Source of the DNA: Acidimicrobiia bacterium
GTDB lineage: Bacteria > Actinomycetota > Acidimicrobiia > Acidimicrobiales > Ilumatobacteraceae
Assembly: GCA_010030605.1 (NCBI GenBank)
Contig: RHCK01000132.1
Span: 1 to 5,240, forward strand
Length of the DNA stretch: 5,240 bases
Direction: 5' to 3'
This document shows, in pieces, positions 1-5,240 of this stretch. The position numbers and the translations under genes were made by a program. The notes below the pieces were generated by a model. It saw only the letters and a program-made list of their open reading frames with translations. It was not told the DNA's origin and did no database searches. Position 1 is the stretch's first letter; every line of letters starts with the position of its first letter.

Positions 1-1131
1 TGGATCGTTCGCGTCGAGGGCGGTGTTCGCACGTCGAACGGTTTCGAACAACAGCGCCGTGGCCGATGGAGTATCCATGTCGTCGTCCATCGTCTCACGG
101 AATCGCGCGATCACCTCGGGATCGGCGACCGAGCCGACCAGATGTTGGGAACGAGCGGCGAACGAATCGAGTCCGCCCAAAGCGTTCACCGCCGCGTCGA
201 TGTTGTCCTGACCGATACGAACCGGACTGCGGTAATGCGTCTGCAACAGAACGAGTCGATAGGCGCGCGGGTCGTAGTGCTCGAGAAGATCGAGAAGGTT
301 GGCCACGTTGCCCAAACTCTTCGACATCTTCTCGCCCTCGGTGTCGACGACGAATCCGTTGTGCATCCAATGGTTCGCGAATTCGCGACCGAGCGCCACT
401 GCTTGTGCTCGTTCGTTCTCGTGATGCGGAAACTTCAGATCCATGCCACCGCAATGAAGATCGAAACCCTCACCAAGGATCGACAAACTCATGACCACGC
501 ACTCACTGTGCCAACCGGGTCGCCCATCACCCCACGGCGAGGGCCACGACGGCTCACCCGGCTTGCTGAACTTCCAGAGGGCGAAATCGGCGGGGTGTCG
601 CTTGTTGCCGGCGCCGAAGACTTCGCGATCGCCTCCGCCCGACAACATGTCGTCCAAGCTCTGGTGGGCCAGCAAGCCGTAATCCGGGACGTTGGGAACA
701 CTGAGATACACCCCGTCGTCGGTGACGTAGGCGTTTTCACGTTCGATGAGCGTCGCGATCATGTCGACCATCTGCTCGACGTACTCGGTGGCATGCGGAA
801 CGTCGGTTGGTCGCCGAACGTTCAGCTTGCCCATGGCCTCGAACCACACGTTCTCGCACTTGTGCGTGATGTCCTGCCACGGCCGCGACTCACGATTCGC
901 TCGGTCGATGATCTTGTCGTCGATGTCGGTGATGTTCGACACCAGTCGCACCTCGAGACCGGTCCATTCGAGGTAGCGACGCAAGATGTCGTACACGAGC
1001 GTGGCACGACCATGTCCGAGATGAGGAGGGCCGTACACGGTGGGGCCGCACAGGTAGATGCCCACCTTGCCCGGAGTGCGCAGCCGAAGCTCGCGAACCT
1101 CCGATGTGGCGGTGTCGTACAGCCTGAACAT
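1..1131 (-). CDS. cysS: Cysteinyl-tRNA synthetase (partial; C-terminus beyond window start)
   Basis: Class I aminoacyl-tRNA synthetase that activates cysteine with ATP and loads it on tRNA-Cys in the cytoplasm. I translated the minus strand from ATG 1131-1129; it stays open for 377 codons to base 1. Visible signatures are CGPTVY with Cys28, the HIGH-type motif HLGH at residues 37-40, SNITDIDDKI at 65-74, GWHSECVVMS with Cys211, HCGGMDLKFPHHENE at 227-241, KMSKS at 268-272 and MDDDMDTP at 348-355. Cys28, Cys211, His236 and Glu240 match the four zinc ligands known in E. coli CysRS (28, 209, 234, 238). Motif spacing is normal; E. coli CysRS is 461 aa, so roughly 80-90 residues are probably missing. 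The start is fixed by an in-frame TAG four codons upstream (1143-1141). The mycothiol ligase MshC is a paralogue, but its signature near the first Cys is CGITPYD-like rather than CGPTVY, so CysS fits better. It is divergent from valS across 48 bp. Confidence 0.96.
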   Translation of the reverse strand, partial: MFRLYDTATSEVRELRLRTPGKVGIYLCGPTVYGPPHLGHGRATLVYDILRRYLEWTGLEVRLVSNITDIDDKIIDRANRESRPWQDITHKCENVWFEAMGKLNVRRPTDVPHATEYVEQMVDMIATLIERENAYVTDDGVYLSVPNVPDYGLLAHQSLDDMLSGGGDREVFGAGNKRHPADFALWKFSKPGEPSWPSPWGDGRPGWHSECVVMSLSILGEGFDLHCGGMDLKFPHHENERAQAVALGREFANHWMHNGFVVDTEGEKMSKSLGNVANLLDLLEHYDPRAYRLVLLQTHYRSPVRIGQDNIDAAVNALGGLDSFAARSQHLVGSVADPEVIARFRETMDDDMDTPSATALLFETVRRANTALDANDP

Positions 1132-1137
1132 GGTGCG

Positions 1138-1143
1138 AGCCTA
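1138..1143 (-). promoter_or_regulatory. Candidate -10 hexamer of cysS (leaderless start)
   Basis: The minus strand reads TAGGCT, then six bases (CGCACC), then the cysS ATG. This matches the actinobacterial TANNNT -10 pattern with the A of ATG at the expected +1. No purine-rich ribosome binding site lies within 15 bases of the ATG, and I see no convincing -35 hexamer. The first three bases (TAG) are also an in-frame stop, which rules out a longer CysS. Inference from position and pattern only; no transcript data. Confidence 0.5.
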
Positions 1144-1165
1144 CGCCCCAACGCCGGTCCACCTA

Positions 1166-1171
1166 TAGCCT
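1166..1171 (+). promoter_or_regulatory. Candidate -10 hexamer of valS (leaderless start)
   Basis: TAGCCT lies eight bases before the valS ATG at 1180. It overlaps the local palindrome CTATAG (1163-1168); an alternative -10 would be TATAGC at 1164-1169. No Shine-Dalgarno-like purine run is present in the 48-bp gap. The spacing is two bases longer than the ideal for transcription starting at the A of ATG, so a leader of 0-2 nt is plausible. There is no clear -35 match. The whole divergent gap is too short for a T-box riboswitch, which some Gram-positives use to control synthetase genes. Confidence 0.4.
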
Positions 1172-1179
1172 TGCAACCC

Positions 1180-3738
1180 ATGGCCGCCATCTCCGACAAG
1201 CCTTCACTCGACGGAATCGAGAGCGAGTGGGTGCGAGTATGGGAGACGGAGGGCACATATTCGTTCGACCGTTCCGCTTCGCGCGAGAAGGTGTACGCGA
1301 TCGACACGCCCCCACCGACCGTCAGTGGTTCGTTGCACATGGGGCACGTGTTTTCGTACACCCACACCGACACCATCGCTCGTTTCCAACGCATGTCCGG
1401 CAAGTCGGTCTTCTACCCCATGGGTTGGGACGACAACGGTCTACCCACCGAACGTCGCGTGCAGAACTTCTTCGGTGTGCGTTGTGATCCGAACGTGGCG
1501 TACCAACCCGGGTTCCAGCCGCCGTTTCGTGGTGACCCGCCCAAGGATCACCAACCGGTCGCCATCTCGCGTCCGAACTTCATCGAGCTGTGCGAGGAAC
1601 TGACGCATCAGGACGAAAAAGTCTTCGAGGACCTTTTCCGCCGACTCGGTCTGTCGGTCGATTGGTCGTTGCTCTACGCCACCATCGACGAACGCAGTCG
1701 TCGAGCCAGCCAACGAGCTTTCCTTCGCAACCTCGCGCGCGGTGAGGCGTACACACAGGAAGCCCCCACTCTGTGGGACATCGACTTCAAGACGGCAGTG
1801 GCGCAGGCCGAACTCGAGGATCGCGAGCGACCGGGCGCGTATCACCAGATCGCTTTCGCGCGCGTCGATGGCGGTGGCGACGTCATCATCGACACCACTC
1901 GCCCGGTTCTGATTGCTGCTTGCGTGGCGTTGGTGGCGCATCCCGACGACGAGCGCTACCAACCACTGTTCGGATCGAAGGTGCGCACTCCGCTGTACGG
2001 GGTGGAAGTGCCCATCGTGGCCCATCCACTCGCTCAACCCGACAAGGGCACCGGCATCGCCATGATCTGCACCTTCGGTGACCTCACCGACGTCATCTGG
2101 TGGCGAGAACTGAATCTGCCCACTCGTGCCATCATCGGCCGCGACGGACGCATCATCGCCACGCCACCGACCGGTCTGGATTCGGAAGCCGGCGTGGTCG
2201 CGTACGGCGAGATCGCCGGACTGTTCGTGAACCAGGCTCAGACGAAGGTGGTCGACGCGTTGCGCGCATCGGGCGCGATGCTCGGCGAGCCACGACCCAT
2301 CACGCATCCCGTGAAGTTCTTCGAAAAGGGAGATCGCCCACTCGAGATCGTCACCAGTCGCCAGTGGTACATCCGCAACGGCGGTCGCGAAGCCGATCTT
2401 CGCTCGTCTCTGCTGGGTCGAGGCGAACAGTTGTCCTGGCATCCCGATCACATGCGCCACCGTTACTCGAATTGGGTCGAAGGTCTGAACGGCGACTGGC
2501 TCATCAGCCGCCAGCGTTACTTCGGTGTCCCCATTCCAGTGTGGTATCGCCTCGACGAATCGGGCGAGACGATCCACGACGAGCCGATCGTGCCCGATGA
2601 GGCGTCCTTGCCCATCGATCCCTCCACCGACGTGCCCCCGGGCTACACCGCGGATCGACGCAATCAACCCGGAGGTTTCACCGGTGATCCCGACGTGATG
2701 GACACCTGGGCCACCTCGTCGTTGTCGCCGCAGATCGCCGGGCGTTGGGAGGACGACGCCGACCTCTTCTCGCGCGTGTTCCCCATGGACATCCGCCCGC
2801 AGGGACACGACATCATTCGCACCTGGCTTTTCAGCACGGTCGTGCGTTCGCATTTCGAACACGACTCGTTGCCGTGGTCGAACGTGGCGCTGTCCGGATG
2901 GATCCTCGATCCGGATCGCAAGAAGATGTCGAAGTCGAAGGGCAACGTCGTGACTCCCGTCGACCTGTTCGAGAAGTTCGGTAGCGATGCGGTGCGCTAC
3001 TGGGCGGCTTCGGCTCGACCCGGCGTCGACACCGCGTTCAGCGAGGAACAGATGAAGGTCGGCCGCAAGTTGGCCACCAAGTTGCTCAACGCCAGCAAGT
3101 TCGTGCTCGGCTTCCCCGAACCCGGCGCCGCGGCGACGGTGTCCAACAACGTCGATCGAGCGATGTTGGCACGCATCGCCGACACGGTGCGCGAGGCCAC
3201 CGAGGCGTTCGGTCAATACGACTACGCCCGGGCCCTCGAACGCACCGAAGCCACCTTCTGGTGGTTCTGTGACGACTACGTGGAACTGGTGAAGGGGCGC
3301 GCCTACGAGAGTCAGGGTCGCGATCAAGCGGCGTCGGCCCAACTCGCGTTGCGCATCGCGTTGTCCGCGCTGCAACGTTTGCTCGCTCCGTTCATTCCGT
3401 TCGCCACCGAAACCGTGTGGCGTTGGTGGCAACCGGGCTCGGTTCACAATGCGACATGGCCCACCATCGACGAGTTGGGTCCGGTGGGTGATGCGACGTT
3501 GATCACACCCATCGGCGACGTCTTGGCCCAAGTGCGCCGCGCCAAGACCGAAGCCAAGACCTCGCAGAAGACGCCGGTCGCATCGGCCGTGGTCAGCGGG
3601 TCGGCCGAGGAGTTGGCGGCGATCGAACTGGGTCGCGCCGATCTCTCGGAAGCCGGGAGCGTGCGTGACTGGACGTTCACGGTGCACGCGGGGCCCTTGT
3701 CGGTCGACGTCGTGCTGGCCGCGTCCGACCCCCAATAA
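1180..3738 (+). CDS. valS: Valyl-tRNA synthetase
   Basis: Class I synthetase that charges tRNA-Val and hydrolyses mischarged Thr-tRNA-Val; cytoplasmic, 852 aa. From the ATG at 1180 the protein opens MAAISDKPSLDGIESEW, a normal ValRS N-terminus. Order of landmarks: DTPPPTVSGSLHMGH with the HIGH-type motif at residues 53-56; GWDDNGLPTERRVQN at 82-96; the inserted editing (CP1) domain at about 195-385, with DTTRP (238-242), AHPDDERY (253-260) and GTGIAMICTFGDLTD (290-304); LISRQRYFGVPIPVWY (441-456); QGHDIIRTWLF (541-551); KMSKS at 582-586; and an all-helical anticodon-binding domain at about 655-770. A small tail (about 776-852) begins with VLAQVRRAKTEAK, and I see no long C-terminal coiled-coil arm like that of the 951-aa E. 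coli enzyme. The GWDDNGLPTE segment replaces the GTDHAGIATQ-type segment of typical bacterial ValRS, marking the alternative archaeal-like form found in some actinobacteria. The editing site looks intact. The frame is open back to base 142, but that stretch is antisense to cysS, so the start at 1180 is preferred. Confidence 0.96.
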   Translation: MAAISDKPSLDGIESEWVRVWETEGTYSFDRSASREKVYAIDTPPPTVSGSLHMGHVFSYTHTDTIARFQRMSGKSVFYPMGWDDNGLPTERRVQNFFGVRCDPNVAYQPGFQPPFRGDPPKDHQPVAISRPNFIELCEELTHQDEKVFEDLFRRLGLSVDWSLLYATIDERSRRASQRAFLRNLARGEAYTQEAPTLWDIDFKTAVAQAELEDRERPGAYHQIAFARVDGGGDVIIDTTRPVLIAACVALVAHPDDERYQPLFGSKVRTPLYGVEVPIVAHPLAQPDKGTGIAMICTFGDLTDVIWWRELNLPTRAIIGRDGRIIATPPTGLDSEAGVVAYGEIAGLFVNQAQTKVVDALRASGAMLGEPRPITHPVKFFEKGDRPLEIVTSRQWYIRNGGREADLRSSLLGRGEQLSWHPDHMRHRYSNWVEGLNGDWLISRQRYFGVPIPVWYRLDESGETIHDEPIVPDEASLPIDPSTDVPPGYTADRRNQPGGFTGDPDVMDTWATSSLSPQIAGRWEDDADLFSRVFPMDIRPQGHDIIRTWLFSTVVRSHFEHDSLPWSNVALSGWILDPDRKKMSKSKGNVVTPVDLFEKFGSDAVRYWAASARPGVDTAFSEEQMKVGRKLATKLLNASKFVLGFPEPGAAATVSNNVDRAMLARIADTVREATEAFGQYDYARALERTEATFWWFCDDYVELVKGRAYESQGRDQAASAQLALRIALSALQRLLAPFIPFATETVWRWWQPGSVHNATWPTIDELGPVGDATLITPIGDVLAQVRRAKTEAKTSQKTPVASAVVSGSAEELAAIELGRADLSEAGSVRDWTFTVHAGPLSVDVVLAASDPQ

Positions 3739-3752
3739 TGGCCCGACAGCGG

Positions 3753-3758
3753 TAGTTT
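3753..3758 (+). promoter_or_regulatory. Candidate -10 hexamer of the LCP gene (leaderless start)
   Basis: TAGTTT sits in the 29-bp gap after valS, nine bases before the GTG at 3768. There is no Shine-Dalgarno match between them and no clear -35. The TAG is in frame with the GTG (five codons upstream), so the LCP protein cannot start earlier. It suggests that the LCP gene may have its own transcription start, although read-through from valS is possible because I see no terminator hairpin in the gap. Pattern-based inference. Confidence 0.35.
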
Positions 3759-3767
3759 TTCACCCTT

Positions 3768-5234
3768 GTGACCGAGGTTCAGCCGCCCCATGACGACGAA
3801 CCCCGTGTCGGTGACGACACGTTGAATCATCTCTCGACGTTGCAACCCGACCCGGCGCCCAAACGTCGCCGGACCTGGACCCAGCGATTCGTCCTCGGAC
3901 TGAACGTCTTCGTGATCATCGCCTGCTTCGGCGCGGCCATCGGCGTGTACTACGGAAACGAAAAGGCCAACGACCGACGCGTGGTCTCCATCATCGGCGC
4001 CGACGGCGGACCAACTCTCACTCTGCCCAGCACCACGGTCGCCGACGGGGCAACCGGCGACACGCCCGTCACGGAAGCTCCGATCCCCGTCGACATCACG
4101 GCCAAGAACTTCCTCATCACCGGAAGCGACAACGGGGCATGCGTCGATCCCAATTCGCCCTACGCGGCGGCTTTCGGAAACCGCAATGGGCTCGGCGAAC
4201 GAGCCGACACCATCATGTTGTTGCGCCTCGACCCGAAGACGAACGCCGCCGCGGTGTTGTCGTTCCCACGCGACTTGTGGGTTCGCATCGGTGGCACGAA
4301 ACGCATGGGCCGTATCAACAGTGCCTTCAACGCTGACGACCCCAACACGCTCATCCTCACCATTTGGGACAACTTCGGCATCCTCGCCGATCATTACGTG
4401 AACATCGACTTCTGCGCGTTCAAGCAGATCGTGGATGCAGTTGGTGGCGTGCGGGTTCCGTTCGCCACTCCGGTGCGCGACCGTAACACCAACCTTCTCA
4501 TCGAATCGCCGGGCTGCCACACGTTCAGCGGTGAGGAAGGTCTGGCATACGTGCGATCCCGCCATTTCCATTACTACGACCCCAAGAAGAAGGAATGGGT
4601 CGAGGATCCCGCGGCCGATCGCGGACGTATCTCGCGTCAACAAGATTTCTTGCGTCGTGCCATCCAGAAAGCTCTCGACAAGAGCGCCGGTAGTCCGACG
4701 GTGGCCAAGGAACTCATCGATGCCGGCATTCAGAACGTGATCCTCGACGCCAACCTGACACCCGGCAAACTTCTCGAATTGGCCTCGGCGATGAAGACCC
4801 TCGATCCGGCGACCATGCGCACGTACCAAATCGAGGCCAAGGGCGTGGACAAGAGCGGACAGTCGGTCCTCGAACCGTTGTTGAAGTCCGACAACATGAA
4901 AGCCGTGCTCGCGGTGTTCCAAGGCAAGGCACGACTGGTCGATGCGCCCGAGCAATTGTTCGAAACGACGACCACCGTCGCCACCACCAGCACGGCTCCG
5001 GGCACGACAGTGAAGCCCTCAGGGGCCATCACCACGACGACCACCGGTATCTCCATTTACTCAAACCGGGTTGTCAACATAGAATCGGGCTATGACTACC
5101 ACGCAAAGTGGCAGCTTAAGACCGCCAACGCCACGGCGAATTCCTGCTTCGACAGATTGATCAGTTCACCGATATCGCACGCCAACATCTCCATGCGGGA
5201 GCATCGCGGACCAGAGGTATTCGCGAGGGCTTAG
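3768..5234 (+). CDS. LytR-CpsA-Psr (LCP) family cell-wall glycopolymer transferase
   Basis: Membrane-anchored enzyme of the LCP family, which moves glycopolymers (teichoic-acid-like or arabinogalactan-like) from a lipid pyrophosphate carrier to peptidoglycan outside the membrane. The 488-aa frame starts at GTG 3768, with an in-frame stop five codons upstream. Residues 1-40 are polar and end in the basic KRRRTWTQR (32-40); one membrane segment follows (about 41-62), giving an N-in, C-out topology. A linker (65-110) leads to the LCP domain at about 111-390: NFLITGSDNG (114-123), RADTIMLLRLDP (145-156), SFPRDLWV (165-172), GRINSAF (181-187), HYVNIDF (209-215), AYVRSRH (260-266) and DRGRISRQQDF (284-294). 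Arg145, Asp147, Arg168, Asp169, Arg263 and Arg265 fit the conserved phosphate and Mg binding residues of the family. Cysteines 125, 216 and 250 are outside the membrane. A Thr-rich tail (400-426) follows. Residues 428-488 look unlike the rest: ATA codons appear only here, and an apparent promoter plus ATG lie inside. The true 3' end is therefore doubtful; an end near 5082 would need a one-base frame change. The polymer transferred cannot be told from sequence. Confidence 0.9.
   Translation: MTEVQPPHDDEPRVGDDTLNHLSTLQPDPAPKRRRTWTQRFVLGLNVFVIIACFGAAIGVYYGNEKANDRRVVSIIGADGGPTLTLPSTTVADGATGDTPVTEAPIPVDITAKNFLITGSDNGACVDPNSPYAAAFGNRNGLGERADTIMLLRLDPKTNAAAVLSFPRDLWVRIGGTKRMGRINSAFNADDPNTLILTIWDNFGILADHYVNIDFCAFKQIVDAVGGVRVPFATPVRDRNTNLLIESPGCHTFSGEEGLAYVRSRHFHYYDPKKKEWVEDPAADRGRISRQQDFLRRAIQKALDKSAGSPTVAKELIDAGIQNVILDANLTPGKLLELASAMKTLDPATMRTYQIEAKGVDKSGQSVLEPLLKSDNMKAVLAVFQGKARLVDAPEQLFETTTTVATTSTAPGTTVKPSGAITTTTTGISIYSNRVVNIESGYDYHAKWQLKTANATANSCFDRLISSPISHANISMREHRGPEVFARA
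4965..5046 (+). repeat. Thr-rich low-complexity tract bounded by a 13-bp direct repeat
   Basis: Within the LCP gene, 14 of the 27 residues 400-426 are Thr, encoded by ACG/ACC runs. The identical 13-mer ACGACGACCACCG occurs at 4965-4977 and at 5034-5046. The copies are 69 bp apart (23 codons) and in the same frame, so recombination or slippage between them would lengthen or shorten the tail without breaking the frame. Low-complexity Thr/Ser/Pro tails of this sort are commonly exposed, disordered wall-spanning linkers. This tract is also the likeliest place for a natural or sequencing frameshift. Confidence 0.8.
5056..5085 (+). promoter_or_regulatory. Sigma-70-type promoter inside the LCP 3' region
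   Basis: TTTACT (5056-5061) matches four of six bases of the TTGACA -35 box. TAGAAT (5080-5085) matches five of six of the TATAAT -10 box, and the 18-nt spacer is within the usual range. Six bases (CGGGCT) separate the -10 from an ATG at 5092, the same spacing as at cysS, so transcription would begin at or next to that ATG. It is the best promoter match I found in the window, and it lies in a locally AT-richer stretch. This suggests that the next transcription unit starts here, even though the LCP frame runs through it. Confidence 0.5.
5092..5160 (+). other. Possible start of a downstream gene, leader ORF or frameshifted gene
   Basis: ATG 5092 is ideally placed for a leaderless start after the TAGAAT hexamer. 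The frame encodes MTTTQSGSLRPPTPRRIP and four more residues, then stops at TGA 5158-5160 (22 codons). I do not recognise the peptide. It could be a short leaderless ORF, or the N-terminus of a longer gene whose frame is broken by a real or sequencing indel. The frame beginning at 5120 (GAC CGC CAA) is open to the window edge but has no ATG, GTG or TTG start. The LCP frame in the same bases has the more coding-like third-position G/C (about 70%). Bases 5161-5240 hold nothing else I can name. Confidence 0.25.
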
Positions 5235-5240
5235 AGCGCT

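Noticed and set aside
1..1131. Mycothiol ligase MshC instead of CysS
   Set aside because: The protein has CGPTVY, the full CysRS zinc-ligand set and MDDDMDTP, and lacks the CGITPYD-type signature of MshC.
142..1179. Open frame that would extend valS by 346 codons upstream
   Set aside because: It lies antisense to the well-supported cysS gene. Its translation is Arg/Val/His-rich with no domain, and ValRS homologues start near residue MAAISDKPSL. It is a codon-bias shadow.
1441..3735. 764-codon open frame on the minus strand across valS
   Set aside because: It is fully antisense to valS, whose motifs are intact. The translation is rich in Arg, Gly, His and Val without recognisable domains, which is typical of the antisense frame of G/C-ending codons.
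3739..3767. Terminator between valS and the LCP gene (T run at 3756-3760)
   Set aside because: Only a five-T run is present, and no stable inverted repeat precedes it.
3444..4955. 503-codon minus-strand frame spanning the valS-LCP junction
   Set aside because: It covers the 3' end of valS and most of the LCP domain on the opposite strand. It has no domain and shadow-like composition. No start signal or promoter was seen for it.
5090..5160. Resemblance to tmRNA (GCAGCTTAAGACC, GCTTCGACAG)
   Set aside because: The elements are in the wrong order for tmRNA (the TTCGAC block should precede the tag). The Ala-Ala-stop codons are out of frame with the upstream GACTAC, and no acceptor-stem pairing is visible.
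5096..5230. Minus-strand open frame of 45 codons with MEMLACDIGELINLSKQ, possibly the end of a convergent gene
   Set aside because: It looks protein-like, but it is closed at both ends within 45 codons (TAA at 5233-5231, TAG at 5098-5096). It matches nothing I know and shares third codon positions with the LCP frame, so its G/C pattern is not independent evidence.

Overview
The window looks like chromosomal housekeeping DNA from a high-GC actinobacterium (roughly 60% G+C by eye, with strong G/C preference at third codon positions). An Acidimicrobiia-like lineage is my best guess. It rests on three things: a valyl-tRNA synthetase of the 'GWDDNGLPTE' type, a LytR-CpsA-Psr (LCP) wall-assembly enzyme with a long Thr-rich tail, and gene starts with no Shine-Dalgarno sequence but a TANNNT hexamer just upstream. 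No 16S or other decisive marker is present, so the lineage is inference.

Layout: (1) Bases 1-1131, minus strand: the first 377 residues of cysteinyl-tRNA synthetase (cysS); its C-terminal end lies beyond base 1. (2) Bases 1132-1179: a 48-bp divergent intergenic region carrying a candidate promoter for each side. (3) Bases 1180-3738, plus strand: a complete valyl-tRNA synthetase (valS, 852 aa). (4) Bases 3739-3767: a 29-bp gap with another TANNNT hexamer. (5) Bases 3768-5234, plus strand: a membrane-anchored LCP glycopolymer transferase (488 aa as called). (6) Bases about 5047-5240: the unclear part. The LCP frame stays open to a TAG at 5232-5234, but inside it sits a good sigma-70-type promoter (TTTACT, 18 nt, TAGAAT) placed exactly 6 nt before an ATG at 5092. 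The reading frame used here is uncertain.

How the genes relate: cysS and valS are class I aminoacyl-tRNA synthetases that charge tRNA-Cys and tRNA-Val for translation. They are transcribed away from each other from one short region, so no T-box or other long leader fits. The LCP protein would attach a cell-wall glycopolymer to peptidoglycan. It follows valS closely but has its own candidate promoter, and I see no functional link between them.

I found no new defence, mobile or biosynthetic system. The points worth a second look are the shared leaderless-start geometry and the anomalous last ~190 bases. Several long frames antisense to, or upstream of, the real genes are shadows of the codon bias.
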